A DNA stretch of 64,000 nucleotides from Tessaracoccus antarcticus (GTDB lineage: Bacteria; Actinomycetota; Actinomycetes; Propionibacteriales; Propionibacteriaceae), in the NCBI RefSeq assembly GCF_003688855.1, contig NZ_REFW01000001.1, positions 248,001-312,000 of the forward strand, read 5' to 3'. A model generated the notes under the pieces. That model was not told the DNA's origin. It ran no database searches and worked only from the letters and a program-made list of their open reading frames with translations. Positions 40,647-51,022 of this stretch are shown here, in pieces. The translations under genes were made by a program, and so were the position numbers. Within the stretch, counting starts at the first letter, position 1, and every line of letters begins with the position of its first letter.

Positions 40647-42707
40647 GTGACTCGCAGCGTATTCATTGCCTCATCGGAGCGGCAGGTAAGCAAGAGTGTG
40701 ATCGCGCTGGGCGTGGTCGAACTCTTCAACCGCCAGGTTCGGACCGTCGGCGTCTTCCGTCCCCTCGTGGAGTCCACGGACTCCGATGCCGTGGCGCTCG
40801 CACTGCTGGATTTGAACTCTGTGAAGAGGCAGACGTTCGACGAGGCCGTCGGTGTCACGCACGCCGAGTTCGCGGAGGACCCCGACGCCTCCATCGACAA
40901 GATCGTGGCCAAGTACACCGAGCTGGCAGCCCGGTGCGACGCCGTCGTGGTGGTGGGCTCCGACTACTCCGGCTTCTACTCCAGCACCGAGCTGGACCAC
41001 AACGCCGTCATCGCCGCCAACCTGAACGCGCCCGTCTTCTACGTCTGTGGGGCCACGGACCGGACCCCGGAGCAGGTGCGCGGCATCGTCGAGGAGACCA
41101 TCGAGTCCTTCGAGGAGCGACACAACACCGTGGTGGGGGTGGCCATCACCCGCACCAACCCGGACGACATGGAGGCCATGCGCGAGGCGGTCGCCCACAT
41201 CCGTGACGCCGCCTTCGTCCTGCCCCACGACCCCGTGCTCGGCGCGCCGTCGGTGCGCATGCAACTGGAGGCAGTCAACGCGACGCACTGGCTCGGGAAC
41301 GCGGACTTCCTGGACAAGGAAGCCGTCCACACCATCGTGGCCGCCATGACGCTGCCCAACCTTTTGTCCCGTCTGAAGCCGGAATGCTCCGTCATCATGG
41401 CCTCGGACCGCCTGGACCTGCTGCCCGGCCTGCTGATGGCGCACCACTCGTCGGTGTTCGGCCCGCTGGCCTCCATCATCCTCACCGGTGGCTTCGAGGT
41501 CCCCGAGTCCATCGCCACGCTCCTTCGCGGTGTCGAGGTGGACCTCCCCATCGCTTTCACCCAGGAGGACACGTTCGCGACCGCCTCCAGGCTGCAGCGC
41601 GTCAATGGTGTCTCCACCTCCACGTCGCGCAAAACCGACGTTGCCCGGGCCCTGTTCGGCGCCCACGTGGACGAGAACCGGCTGCTGGCGGCCATCGACC
41701 TGCCCCGCTCCGAGATCCGCACGCCCACCATGTTCGAGCACCAACTCATGCAACTGGCCCGCTCCCACCGGAAGCGCATCGTGCTGCCCGAGGGCTCCGA
41801 CGATCGTGTCCTGACGGCCGCCTCCATCGTGCTGCAGCGCCAGGTGGCCGACATCGTGATCCTTGGCGACCCCGCCGTCATCAGTCGCCGCGCCTCCGAG
41901 CTGGGCCTGAACCTGCACGACGCCAGGCTCGTGAACGTCCGCGACCCGAAGATGCTCGACGAGTTCGCGGCCGAGTACGCGCGACTCCGCGCCCACAAGG
42001 GCATCTCCCTCGAACAGGCCCGCGCACAGTTCGACGACCCCTCCTACGTGGGCACCATGATGGTCCATCTGGGACTGGCCGACGGCATGGTCTCAGGTGC
42101 CATCAACACCACCGCCAACACCATCCGCCCCTCGCTGGAGTTCATCAAGACGAGGCCAGGCGTCGGTGTGGTCTCCGGCTCGTTCCTGATGGCCATGAGC
42201 AACCGCGTTGTCGTGTACGCCGACTGCGCCGTGAACCCGGACCCGACCCCGGAGCAGCTCGCCGACATCGCGATCTCCTCGGCCGAGACGGCGCTGGCGT
42301 TCGACATCGAACCCCGCATCGCCATGCTCAGCTACTCCACCGGCACGTCCGGCAGCGGGGCGGACGTGGACAAGGTGCGCGAGGCCACCCGCATCGTGAA
42401 GGAACGGGCGCCCGAACTCAAGGTGGAGGGACCCATCCAGTTCGACGCAGCCGTCGACGCCACGGTGGCGGCCAAGAAGATGCCCGGCTCGCAGGTGGCG
42501 GGGCAGGCCTCCGTGTTCATCTTCCCGGACCTCAACACCGGCAACAACACCTACAAGGCGGTGCAGCGCACCTCCGGAGCAGTCGCCGTCGGACCGATCC
42601 TGCAGGGCCTGAAGAAGCCGGTGAACGACCTGTCCCGCGGTGCGCTGGTGGATGACATCGTCTCCACCATCACCATCACCGCCATCCAGGCGCAGAAGAA
42701 CGACTGA
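40647..42707 (+). CDS. pta: phosphate acetyltransferase
   Basis: This 686-residue enzyme interconverts acetyl-CoA and acetyl phosphate. It is the long form: an N-terminal P-loop (BioD-like) domain at 1-200, a DRTGG domain at about 215-330, and the catalytic PTA domain at about 360-686. Catalytic landmarks are [32 protein letters not shown] (core DGMVSGA), [16 protein letters not shown] and the final [14 protein letters not shown]. The GTG start has GGGTGG nearby. It is followed by ackA, forming the classical acetate/ATP pathway. Confidence 0.97.
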   Translation: MTRSVFIASSERQVSKSVIALGVVELFNRQVRTVGVFRPLVESTDSDAVALALLDLNSVKRQTFDEAVGVTHAEFAEDPDASIDKIVAKYTELAARCDAVVVVGSDYSGFYSSTELDHNAVIAANLNAPVFYVCGATDRTPEQVRGIVEETIESFEERHNTVVGVAITRTNPDDMEAMREAVAHIRDAAFVLPHDPVLGAPSVRMQLEAVNATHWLGNADFLDKEAVHTIVAAMTLPNLLSRLKPECSVIMASDRLDLLPGLLMAHHSSVFGPLASIILTGGFEVPESIATLLRGVEVDLPIAFTQEDTFATASRLQRVNGVSTSTSRKTDVARALFGAHVDENRLLAAIDLPRSEIRTPTMFEHQLMQLARSHRKRIVLPEGSDDRVLTAASIVLQRQVADIVILGDPAVISRRASELGLNLHDARLVNVRDPKMLDEFAAEYARLRAHKGISLEQARAQFDDPSYVGTMMVHLGLADGMVSGAINTTANTIRPSLEFIKTRPGVGVVSGSFLMAMSNRVVVYADCAVNPDPTPEQLADIAISSAETALAFDIEPRIAMLSYSTGTSGSGADVDKVREATRIVKERAPELKVEGPIQFDAAVDATVAAKKMPGSQVAGQASVFIFPDLNTGNNTYKAVQRTSGAVAVGPILQGLKKPVNDLSRGALVDDIVSTITITAIQAQKND

Positions 42708-42740
42708 CGCTCCACCAAACCTGAGGAAGTGCATTCCACC

Positions 42741-43925
42741 GTGTCCCAGCCGATCCTGCTGCTCAACTGCGGCTCGTCGTCCATCAAGTACCAGCTCCTC
42801 CAGACCGACACGCAGCAGCCCACGGCGATGGGGATCGTGCAGCGTGTGGGTCAGGGGTCCAGCACGCTGGACCATGAGACCGGCGGCCAGAAGTTCCATC
42901 TGGACCAGGACTTCGCGAACCACACCGAGGCGATGGCGGCGGTCGTGGCGATGTTCCACGAGCACGGACCCGCACTGGACGAAGTCATCGCAGTCGGCCA
43001 CCGCACCGTCCACGGCGGCGACACCTTCCAGGAGTCGGTGCTCATCGACGATGCAGTCATCGCCACCCTCATCGAGCTGTCCGACCTGGCACCCCTGCAC
43101 AACCCTCCGGCCATCGCGGGGATCGAGGCGGCGATGCTGGTGCTGCCGAACGTGCCGCATGTTGCCATCTTCGACACAGCCTTCTTCTCCACGCTCCCGC
43201 CGGAGGCGTACACGTACGCCATCGACCGCGAGGTCACCGCCCGCTACGGCATCCGCAAGTACGGGTTCCACGGTACGTCCCACCAGTACGTCTCACAGAA
43301 GGTGGCCGAGTTCCTTGACCGGCCGCTGAGTGAACTGAAGACCATCGTGTGCCATCTCGGCAACGGCGCCTCCATCTCTGCCGTCGACGGCGGCGTGGCC
43401 GTCGAGACCTCCATGGGTCTGACCCCCCTGGCGGGCCTCGTGATGGGCACCCGTTCAGGCGACGTCGATCCCGGCCTGCACAAGTTCCTTGGCAGCAAGG
43501 GCATGTCCCTCGACGACATCGACACCTCCCTCAACAAGCAGTCCGGCATGCTCGGCCTGTGTGGATTCACCGACATGCGTGACGTGGCCACCGAGATCGC
43601 GGCTGGCAACGCCGACGCGAAGCTCGCCCGCGACGTGTACGTCCACCGACTGGTCAGCTACATCGGCGCCTACATCGCCATCCTCGGCGGGGTGGATGCC
43701 GTCTGCTTCACGGCCGGCGTCGGCGAGAACGCCGCCCACATCCGCGGACCCGTCATCGAACGCCTCAAGGGCATGGGATTCGAGCTCGACGTCGCCGCCA
43801 ACGAGCAGCGATCCACCGAGGCACGCGAAATCTCGACGCCTGACTCGAAGGTCCACGTCCTGGTGATTCCCACCAACGAGGAACTCGCCATGGCCCGCGA
43901 GACCATGGCGGTCATCGGCCGGTAG
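42741..43925 (+). CDS. ackA: acetate kinase
   Basis: This 394-residue enzyme uses acetyl phosphate to make ATP and acetate. Motifs in order are LLNCGSSSIKY, GHRTVHGGD, NPPAIAGIEA, FDTAFF, YGFHGTSHQYV, VCHLGNGASI, MGTRSGDVDPG and FTAGVGENAAHIR, all intact. The GTG at 42741 is placed 12 bases after GAGGAA. A GTG at 42729 would add four residues but overlaps that site. It is the second gene of the pta-ackA operon and gives substrate-level ATP in fermentation. Confidence 0.96.
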   Translation: MSQPILLLNCGSSSIKYQLLQTDTQQPTAMGIVQRVGQGSSTLDHETGGQKFHLDQDFANHTEAMAAVVAMFHEHGPALDEVIAVGHRTVHGGDTFQESVLIDDAVIATLIELSDLAPLHNPPAIAGIEAAMLVLPNVPHVAIFDTAFFSTLPPEAYTYAIDREVTARYGIRKYGFHGTSHQYVSQKVAEFLDRPLSELKTIVCHLGNGASISAVDGGVAVETSMGLTPLAGLVMGTRSGDVDPGLHKFLGSKGMSLDDIDTSLNKQSGMLGLCGFTDMRDVATEIAAGNADAKLARDVYVHRLVSYIGAYIAILGGVDAVCFTAGVGENAAHIRGPVIERLKGMGFELDVAANEQRSTEAREISTPDSKVHVLVIPTNEELAMARETMAVIGR

Positions 43926-43987
43926 TCCTCACCGCGTCCGTCGCGTTCCCACGACGCTGGCGGTGAGCACTTCCAGGCCTCCTCACA

Positions 43988-45697
43988 TCACTCGAGGATC
44001 GCCCCACCCGAGGCCGACTGGACGAGCTTGATGTACTTGCCCAGTACTCCGCGGGTGAACGTGGGCGGCAGCGGCGCCCACCCCACGGCCCGGCGGGCCA
44101 ACTCCTCCTCATCCACCAGGACGTCGAGGGTGCCGGCGGACACGTCAAGGCGGATCCTGTCACCGTCCTCCACGAACGCGATGGGGCCGGCGTCGACTGC
44201 CTCCGGTGCGACGTGTCCCACGCACAATCCGGTGGTGCCACCGGAGAAGCGCCCGTCCGTGAGCAGCAGGACGTCCTTTCCCAGCCCCGCACCCTTGATG
44301 GCGCCGGTGATGGCCAGCATCTCCCGCATGCCCGGCCCACCCTTGGGGCCCTCGTAGCGGATGACGACGACGTCGCCGTGGGTGATCGTGCCGTCCTCCA
44401 GGGCGTCCATCGCGGCCCGTTCCCTGTCGAAGACCCGTGCGGTGCCCTCGAAGACGTCCGTCTCGAAGCCCGCGGTCTTCACCACGGCACCGTCGGGGGC
44501 CAGGGAGCCGTGGAGGATGGTGATGCCACCGGTGGCGGCGATGGGGTCGGCGACGCTGCGCAGCACCTTGCCATCCGGTGCGGGCGGGTCGAGGATCTCC
44601 AGATTCTCCGCCACGGTCCTGCCGGTCACGGTCAGGCAGTCCCCGTTGATCAACCCGGCGCTCAGCAACTCCTTCATCACCACCTGGATGCCACCCACGC
44701 GGTCCACGTCGTTCATGACGTAGCGGCCGTAGGGCTTGAGGTTGGCCAAATGCGGCACCTTGGCGCCGATGCGTGCGAAGTCCGCGAGCGTCAGGTCGAC
44801 GTCCGCCTCGTGGGCGATGGCCAGCAGATGGAGTACGGCGTTCGTGGAGCCACCGAACGCCTGCACCACCGCGATCGCGTTCTCAAACGCCTCCTTGGTC
44901 ATGATGTCGCGGGCGGTGATGCCCAGACGGAGCATCCCCACCACGGCCTCCCCAGCCCGGCGCGCCATTTCGTCACGACGGCGGTCCGCCGACGGCGGCG
45001 ACGCCGAACCGGGGATGGACATGCCGATGGCCTCGGCGACGCTGGCCATGGTGTTGGCCGTGAAGTATCCACCGCAGGCCCCCTCACCGGGACAGATGGC
45101 CCGTTCGATGCGGCCGACGTCGTCCCTGCTCATCAGCCCCCGCGCGCAGGCGCCCACCGCCTCGAATGCGTCGATGATGGTGACGTCCTTCTCCTGGCCA
45201 TCAGACAGCTTCACGCGGCCCGGCATGATGGTGCCGGCGTAGATGAAGACGCTGGCCAGGTCCAGGCGTGCAGCCGCCATCAGCATGCCGGGCAGCGACT
45301 TGTCGCAGCCCGCCAGGAGGATCGAGCCGTCCAGTCGTTCGGCCATGATGACGGTCTCCACCGAGTCTGCGATCACATCACGGGAGACGAGCGAGAAGTG
45401 CATGCCCTCATGCCCCATGGAGATGCCGTCGGAGACCGAGATGGTGCCGAACTCCAGCGGGTACCCGCCTCCCGCATGCACGCCCTCCTTCGCGGCCTGC
45501 GCGAGCCGGTCCAGGGACAGGTTGCAGGGGGTGATCTCGTTCCAGGAACTGGCGACGCCGATCTGCGGCTTGGCGAAGTCCGCGTCACCCATCCCCACGG
45601 CCCGCAGCATGCCCCGGGAGGCGGTGGCCTCGAGGCCGTCTGTGACTGTTCGGCTGCGGGGCTTGATGTCGGGTGTTGTGCGAGCGTCATTGGTCAT
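43988..45697 (-). CDS. ilvD: dihydroxy-acid dehydratase
   Basis: This 569-residue iron-sulfur enzyme converts dihydroxy acids to 2-keto acids in valine, leucine and isoleucine synthesis. The three cluster cysteines are in [22 protein letters not shown] and [18 protein letters not shown]. The Mg-binding Lys and acidic residues lie in the ACAR/MSRDD segment region, and the C-terminal [19 protein letters not shown] is the substrate-site signature. ATG 45697 is the family start. It is convergent with ackA; no other ilv gene is present. Confidence 0.97.
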   Translation of the reverse strand: MTNDARTTPDIKPRSRTVTDGLEATASRGMLRAVGMGDADFAKPQIGVASSWNEITPCNLSLDRLAQAAKEGVHAGGGYPLEFGTISVSDGISMGHEGMHFSLVSRDVIADSVETVIMAERLDGSILLAGCDKSLPGMLMAAARLDLASVFIYAGTIMPGRVKLSDGQEKDVTIIDAFEAVGACARGLMSRDDVGRIERAICPGEGACGGYFTANTMASVAEAIGMSIPGSASPPSADRRRDEMARRAGEAVVGMLRLGITARDIMTKEAFENAIAVVQAFGGSTNAVLHLLAIAHEADVDLTLADFARIGAKVPHLANLKPYGRYVMNDVDRVGGIQVVMKELLSAGLINGDCLTVTGRTVAENLEILDPPAPDGKVLRSVADPIAATGGITILHGSLAPDGAVVKTAGFETDVFEGTARVFDRERAAMDALEDGTITHGDVVVIRYEGPKGGPGMREMLAITGAIKGAGLGKDVLLLTDGRFSGGTTGLCVGHVAPEAVDAGPIAFVEDGDRIRLDVSAGTLDVLVDEEELARRAVGWAPLPPTFTRGVLGKYIKLVQSASGGAILE

Positions 45698-45893
45698 GAG
45701 GGCAGTCTAATTCTCACCGGTCACCGGGGTCCTCGTTCGCCCATCACCTGGAGGGCGTCCACTGCCCGTCGTCGCCGACGACTGTTCCAAGTGCACAAGT
45801 GGGGACTTCCCCTGTTGTGGGATTGCGACCAACGCCACACCGGCCACCCGTACCAGCTTCCACGGGTTCGGCCGGGGGGATACCGTAGGCACC

Positions 45894-46670
45894 ATGGCCA
45901 CAGCTTTGATCACCGGCGGCACCTCCGGCATCGGTTTGGCGTTCGCGCGCGAACTCGCCAGCCGGGGCACGGACCTGGTGCTCGTCGCACGTGACGCGCA
46001 GCGACTCGACGAGGTGGCACAGGAGTTGCGGACGGCGCACGGGATCACCGTGGAGACCCTGTCAGCCGATCTCTCGGACCGTGCCGACATGACCCGGGTG
46101 GCCAAGCGGGTGGAGTCGGACGACGCCCCCATCGACATGCTCATCAACAATGCCGGCTTCGGTCTGCACTCCACCGTGCTGAACCCCGATGACGTCGAGA
46201 CGCACGCCAAGGCCCTCGACGTGATGTGCCTTGCACTGCTGGTGCTGGGCGGAGCTGCGGGCCGGGCCATGCGGGAGCGCGGCCGGGGGCAGATCATCAA
46301 TGTTGCCTCCTCGTCGTCCGTCATCTTCACGGGCAACTACTCCGCCGTGAAGGCCTGGGCCCGGACATACTCCACGAGCCTTGCGCTGGAACTCAGGAAC
46401 ACCGGCGTCACCGTGACCGCGCTGCTGCCCGGATGGGTGCGCACCGAGTTCCATGAGCGGGCCGGTATCACGGCCCACTCCCTGCCTGACATCGTGTGGA
46501 TCGACACTGACGTCCTCATCCGCGAGTGCCTCGCCGACGTCGACAAGGGCAAACTCGAGTCGATTCCGACATGGAAGTGGAAGGCTGCCATGCTCCTGGC
46601 CGACCACGGTCCCCGCGCATTCATCCGGTGGTTCTCCGTCAAGCTCACCAACAGCCGTAAGAAGCGCTGA
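45894..46670 (+). CDS. SDR family oxidoreductase
   Basis: This 258-residue classical short-chain dehydrogenase has the cofactor motif ITGGTSGIGLAFA, the LINNAGFG motif and the catalytic Ser/Tyr/Lys in VASSSS and YSAVKAW. Basic residues after strand 2 (VARDAQR) suggest NADPH. The extended C-terminal region with KWKAAMLLADHGPRAFIRWF is amphipathic and may bind membranes. It is the first of three tightly spaced genes with PlsC-like acyltransferase and alkyl-DHAP synthase homologues. This fits an acyl/alkyl-DHAP reductase role, which is inference from the neighbourhood. Confidence 0.9.
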   Translation: MATALITGGTSGIGLAFARELASRGTDLVLVARDAQRLDEVAQELRTAHGITVETLSADLSDRADMTRVAKRVESDDAPIDMLINNAGFGLHSTVLNPDDVETHAKALDVMCLALLVLGGAAGRAMRERGRGQIINVASSSSVIFTGNYSAVKAWARTYSTSLALELRNTGVTVTALLPGWVRTEFHERAGITAHSLPDIVWIDTDVLIRECLADVDKGKLESIPTWKWKAAMLLADHGPRAFIRWFSVKLTNSRKKR

Positions 46671-46682
46671 GGCATTTCCACT

Positions 46683-47507
46683 GTGGCCAGAGAGAAGGAC
46701 CTGAGCGGACGGTATTCGTCCAAGGTCAACGCGACGACACGACAAACGGCGCAGCTGATGCTGCTGAAGCCGTATGTCTGGCGACTGCTGCGCGTGCACG
46801 TGCACGGAGCCGCGAACCTTGACGCCCTGGATGGGGCGTTCGTGGCGTTCTCCAACCACTCGTCCCACCTCGACGCCCCGCTGATCTTCGGTGCTCTGCC
46901 GAACCGGCTGTCGCGCTATCTGGCCACCGGGGCGGCAGCGGACTTCTTCTACGACAAGTGGTGGAAGTCAGGCCCGATGGCCTTGTTCTTCAACAGCTTC
47001 CCCGTGGACCGCGGCAAGGACAGGAGCGAGCCGAAGACGTCGAAACGCAGCCAGAAGCGCGGCATGTCCGCCTCCCTGCTGGCCGACGGCGTCCCCCTCC
47101 TGATCTTCCCCGAGGGCACGCGCTCCCGCACCGGTGCCATGGCCCCGTTCAAGCCGGGTGTGGCGGCGCTCTGCATCTCCCGTGGCGTCCCGGCCGTGCC
47201 CATCGCCCTCGTCGGCGCCTACGCAGCATGGCCGTCGCACCAGAAGCACCTGCCGCGGGGCCGACCCGAGGTGCACGTGGTCATCGGCCGACCGATGCAT
47301 CCTTTGCCCGGCGAGATTGCCCACGAGTTCAGCGAGCGGATGCGCCGTCAGGTGCTCGAGCTCCACGACTCGACGGCCCGCGCCTACGGCGCCAAGACCC
47401 TGGCCGAGTACGCCCGCGTGGTGGCCCTGGAGAAGTCCGTAAAAAATGAGATCACTGCGCTGGCCGACGACGCCAGGCAACGTGCGAACAAGCAGGAGGA
47501 CCAATGA
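46683..47507 (+). CDS. PlsC-type acyltransferase
   Basis: This 274-residue member of the glycerolipid acyltransferase family has the catalytic NHSSHLD block (NH-x4-D, about 60-66) and the acceptor-binding FPEGTRSRTG motif about 145. The Lys/Arg-rich C-terminal third is soluble. A GTG start at 46683 follows the SDR stop by 12 bases, and its stop overlaps the start of the next gene (ATGA). In PlsC it acylates lysophosphatidate; in this operon it might instead acylate dihydroxyacetone phosphate. Confidence 0.92.
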   Translation: MAREKDLSGRYSSKVNATTRQTAQLMLLKPYVWRLLRVHVHGAANLDALDGAFVAFSNHSSHLDAPLIFGALPNRLSRYLATGAAADFFYDKWWKSGPMALFFNSFPVDRGKDRSEPKTSKRSQKRGMSASLLADGVPLLIFPEGTRSRTGAMAPFKPGVAALCISRGVPAVPIALVGAYAAWPSHQKHLPRGRPEVHVVIGRPMHPLPGEIAHEFSERMRRQVLELHDSTARAYGAKTLAEYARVVALEKSVKNEITALADDARQRANKQEDQ

Positions 47508-49210
47508 TCGAAGGCGTGAAGCAGCAGAAGTGGTGGGGTTGGGGCGAGGAAGGCAAGGCCTACAGTCACCACGACAAGCCGAAGTTCGCGCCCTTCGTGA
47601 AGAGGATCGTCGGCGTCGACATCAACGTGTCCAAGACGTCGGTGCCGCCGTTCTCCTCCCTTGATGTGCCCGCCACGCAGCTCACCGATGAGCTCCGCAC
47701 GAAACTGGAGGGCATCGTCGGCGCCACGTACGCGCAGACCGACGACGAAACCCGCGTGGTGCACGCCTTCGGCAAGGGTGTCCGCGACCTCGTCCGCGTG
47801 CGTCGCGGCGAACTCGGCCGGGTGCCGGACGTCGTGGTGTACCCCGGCGACGAGGACGAGGTCGTTGCCCTCGTCAACGCCGCGGTCGAGGACGACTTCG
47901 TACTGATTCCGTTCGGCGGCGGTTCCAACATCGTCGCTGCCACCGAGGCTGTTCCCGGTGAGCCCCGCAACGTGGTGGTCGCCAACCTCGGCCGCATGAA
48001 GAGCCTTCTGGAGATCGACGAGATCTCCGGCATGGCCCGCATCCAGGCCGGTGTCTTCGGCCCCGACATGGAGGACCAACTGCAGGCCCGGGGCTGGACC
48101 ATGGGCCACCAGCCCGACTCCTTCGTCTGGTCGACTCTGGGCGGCTGGATCGCCACCCGCAGCTCCGGTATGCAGTCCGACAAGTACGGCGACATCTCCG
48201 ACATCGTGCGCGGTCTGCGCATGGTCATGCCCGGGCAGGTGCTGACGCTCCGGCCTCTGCCGTCGACGTCGTCCGGCCCCAGCGTCCGGGAGATGGTGCT
48301 CGGTTCCGAGGGTCGTCTCGGTATCATCACCGAGGCCTGGGTGCAGGTACACCGCATCCCCGAGCAGCGCGAGCTGCAGGCATATTTCTTCGCCACCTAC
48401 GCCGACGGGTTGAAGGCGTGCGAGCAGATCGCCGCCTCCGACGCCAACGTGATCCTGGCCCGCGTCTCCGATCCGCTGGAGACGCAGTACATCATGGCCA
48501 ACGGCAAGGCCTCCGGTCGCGTCGGCAAACTCGCCAACAAGGCCATCCAGAAGCTCATGGAGCGCAAGGGATGGGACCTCGACGGGATCTGCATGTCCTT
48601 CGTCGGCTTCGAGGGCAGCGCCAACCACGTGAGGTACCACAAGGGGTTGGTCTCCAAGATCATCAAGGCCAACAACGGCATGGGCGTGGGCAAGGGTCCG
48701 GGCTCGCTGTACGACCAGAAGAAGTACGACACCCCCTACATCCGCGACTTCATGCTGGACCACGGCCTCGTGGCCGACGTGTCGGAGACCACCACCCCAT
48801 GGGCCCACGCGCTGGAAATCCACACCAACACCGTCGCGGCTGCCCACAAGGCACTGGAGGAACGCGGTGTGCGGGGCGTGGTGTTCTGCCACCTGAGCCA
48901 CTCCTACCACTCGGGGGCGTGCCAGTACTTCACGTTCGCGATTGCGGATGACTCCGAGGACAACCTCGTCTCCTACGACGCGGTGAAGCGCGCCATCCAG
49001 CAGTCGTTCATGGACAACCACGGCACCGTCTCCCACCACCACGGTGTGGGCGAGGAACACAGCCCATGGCTGGACCAGGACATCTCCCCCGCAGGCGTCC
49101 ACATGCAGCGCACGCTGTTCGAGGGCATCGACCCGGGCAACAACCTGAACCCCGGCAAGATCATCCACGATGGCAAGCCGGGCATCAGCAGCAACTCCGC
49201 CGACGCCTGA
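47504..49210 (+). CDS. alkyl-DHAP synthase-like FAD enzyme
   Basis: This 568-residue FAD-dependent protein of the VAO/PCMH fold is closest in pattern to alkyldihydroxyacetonephosphate synthase (AGPS), which swaps the acyl chain of acyl-DHAP for a fatty alcohol, creating the ether bond. The FAD pyrophosphate loop is PFGGGSNIVAA (about 140). The C-terminal active-site Tyr475 (SGACQYFTF) and the HHHG run at His511-513 have AGPS-like spacing. The N-terminal KQQKWWGWGEEGKAY is also typical. It starts within the end of the PlsC gene. The alternative is a D-lactate or glycolate-type oxidase of the same fold, which I think less likely. Confidence 0.88.
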   Translation: MIEGVKQQKWWGWGEEGKAYSHHDKPKFAPFVKRIVGVDINVSKTSVPPFSSLDVPATQLTDELRTKLEGIVGATYAQTDDETRVVHAFGKGVRDLVRVRRGELGRVPDVVVYPGDEDEVVALVNAAVEDDFVLIPFGGGSNIVAATEAVPGEPRNVVVANLGRMKSLLEIDEISGMARIQAGVFGPDMEDQLQARGWTMGHQPDSFVWSTLGGWIATRSSGMQSDKYGDISDIVRGLRMVMPGQVLTLRPLPSTSSGPSVREMVLGSEGRLGIITEAWVQVHRIPEQRELQAYFFATYADGLKACEQIAASDANVILARVSDPLETQYIMANGKASGRVGKLANKAIQKLMERKGWDLDGICMSFVGFEGSANHVRYHKGLVSKIIKANNGMGVGKGPGSLYDQKKYDTPYIRDFMLDHGLVADVSETTTPWAHALEIHTNTVAAAHKALEERGVRGVVFCHLSHSYHSGACQYFTFAIADDSEDNLVSYDAVKRAIQQSFMDNHGTVSHHHGVGEEHSPWLDQDISPAGVHMQRTLFEGIDPGNNLNPGKIIHDGKPGISSNSADA

Positions 49211-49236
49211 CCGAAAGGCAGGCCGCCGAAGGGCCA

Positions 49237-49284
49237 GGGTGGTTGACGTTCCCGTTCGTCGTCGAACGGGAACGTCAACCACCC
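49237..49284. terminator. perfect 22-bp hairpin after lipid operon
   Basis: Arms at 49237-49258 and 49263-49284 are perfectly complementary around the loop TCGT. It starts 27 bases past the alkyl-DHAP synthase-like stop and ends 29 bases before the next start, so it should terminate or insulate that operon. There is no T-tract. Confidence 0.85.
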
Positions 49285-49313
49285 ATCCGAATTCGTCCAG
49301 CGAGGAGGCCGGG

Positions 49314-50912
49314 ATGCAGGCGGCCCGTGGCATCCTCCTCACGGGGCTTGCGGCCACGCTGCTGTGGTGCGCGCTGACCCTTCCCAGCGCGGTTCATCAG
49401 GTGGAGCCCGCAACCTTCGCCCGCCTGCCGCTGGAGGCTGTGGGTCTCCTGGCCCTCCTGGTGGTGCTACCCGGCCGCGCATCGCGAACCCGCGCGGTGG
49501 TGGCCGTCGTCGCCGGTGTCCTCCTGGCTGGGTTGAGCGTCCTCAGGCTCCTCGACATGGGCTTTCTGGAAGCGCTGGGGCGACCCTTCAACCCTGTGGT
49601 CGACTGGGGCAACATCGCCTCCGGCGCCACACTCGTGCTCGACGCCGTCGGCCGGGCAGCAGGGCTGGGGCTGCTGGCGTTGACCGGGGTCGTCATCCTC
49701 GGCCTGTTCGTGGCCATGCCGTTGGCCGTGGCGCGGATCGCCGGGTCCGCCTCGCGGCACCGGTTCACGGCGCGACGCGTCACGGTCGTCCTGGCTGGGA
49801 TCTGGCTGGTGCTCGCCCTCGGCGGCGTGAAGGTCGGCGGGGCACCCCTGGCCTCGAGTGATGCGTCGCAGTACGCGTACCGCCAGGTGGCCGCCATCCC
49901 GCAGGGCCTACGCGACCAGCGTGAGTTTTCCGCCGCGGCGGCGCAGGACCCGCTCCGCTCGATGCTCTCCGACCAGCTCCTCGCAGGTCTGCGCGGCAAG
50001 GACGTCCTGTTCGTGTTCGTCGAGAGCTACGGGCGCGTGGCGCTGGAGGACCCTGAACTCTCCGGCGGCATCAGGGAACTCCTCACGTCCGAGGGCGGCA
50101 GTCTGCGTGCCCGCGGCTTCGCCTCCCGCAGCGCCTTCCTCACCTCCCCCACCGTCGGGGGGACCAGCTGGCTGGCGCACTCGACGCTGCAGTCCGGCCT
50201 GTGGGTGGACAGCACGCAACGCTACGACGTCCTCCTGGACAGCGACCGACTGACCCTCAGCCATGCCTTCGCCAGGGCGGGCTGGCGGACTGTGGTGGAC
50301 GTCCCCGCCAACACGGCGGACTGGCGGCGGCGTTCGTTCTATCACTGGGACCAGCTCTACGACTCCCGCAACGTCGGCTACACGGGACCTCGCTTCGGAT
50401 ATCCGACGATCCCGGACCAGTACACGCTGGAGGCCCTCCACCGGCTGGAACTGGCCACCGCTGATCGTCAGCCGATCATGGCGGAGGTGGACCTGGTCTC
50501 CAGCCACGCCCCATGGGCGCCGCTGCCGCAACTGGTCCCGCAGGAGGAGATCGGCGACGGGTCCGTCTACGGAGCCATGCCCCAGAGGACTGCCCCCTCT
50601 GGTGTCGCCGCCACGCGGGCCGCCTATGCCCACTCCATCGAGTACTCGCTGGCCTCCGTGTTCTCCTTCCTGGAGGCCCACGGCGACGACGACACAGTCG
50701 TGGTGGTGATGGGCGACCACCAGCCCGCCACCATCGTGACGGGCACAGACCGCGGGCATGACGTACCCATCACGATCATCGCCAGAGACCCAGCCGTGCT
50801 TGAGCAGATCGACGAGTGGGGCTGGGATGAGGGCCTGATACCGGCTCCGGACGCCCCGCTCTGGCGGATGGATTCCGTCCGCGACAGGTTCCTTGACGCC
50901 TTCCACTCCTGA
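49314..50912 (+). CDS. membrane sulfatase-like (LtaS-type) protein
   Basis: This 532-residue protein has four to five N-terminal membrane helices (about 1-175) and an external alkaline-phosphatase/sulfatase-superfamily domain (about 225-530). FVFVESYGRVA gives the metal-binding Glu, SPTVGGTSWLAH provides the nucleophile-type Thr/Ser, SSHAPW a His, and VVVMGDHQPA the Asp-His metal pair. This is the architecture of lipoteichoic-acid synthase-like and phosphoglycerol-transferase enzymes. The ATG at 49314 has AGGAGG 5 bases upstream. A role in polar-lipid or cell-wall polymer modification is likely; the substrate is unknown. Confidence 0.85.
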   Translation: MQAARGILLTGLAATLLWCALTLPSAVHQVEPATFARLPLEAVGLLALLVVLPGRASRTRAVVAVVAGVLLAGLSVLRLLDMGFLEALGRPFNPVVDWGNIASGATLVLDAVGRAAGLGLLALTGVVILGLFVAMPLAVARIAGSASRHRFTARRVTVVLAGIWLVLALGGVKVGGAPLASSDASQYAYRQVAAIPQGLRDQREFSAAAAQDPLRSMLSDQLLAGLRGKDVLFVFVESYGRVALEDPELSGGIRELLTSEGGSLRARGFASRSAFLTSPTVGGTSWLAHSTLQSGLWVDSTQRYDVLLDSDRLTLSHAFARAGWRTVVDVPANTADWRRRSFYHWDQLYDSRNVGYTGPRFGYPTIPDQYTLEALHRLELATADRQPIMAEVDLVSSHAPWAPLPQLVPQEEIGDGSVYGAMPQRTAPSGVAATRAAYAHSIEYSLASVFSFLEAHGDDDTVVVVMGDHQPATIVTGTDRGHDVPITIIARDPAVLEQIDEWGWDEGLIPAPDAPLWRMDSVRDRFLDAFHS

Positions 50913-51022
50913 GCGCCCGTCATACGGCCGTTGCACAAGATTGCACTGCACCCGAAAATCCCCGGCCCCGTTGACTATGTTGTGGCGTCCGGGCAGCAAT
51001 GATGCGCCCAGAGGGGGTAGGC

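Noticed and set aside
40671-42068. 465-codon minus-strand open frame
   Set aside because: Antisense shadow of pta; no motifs, and an Arg/His/Gly-rich composition.
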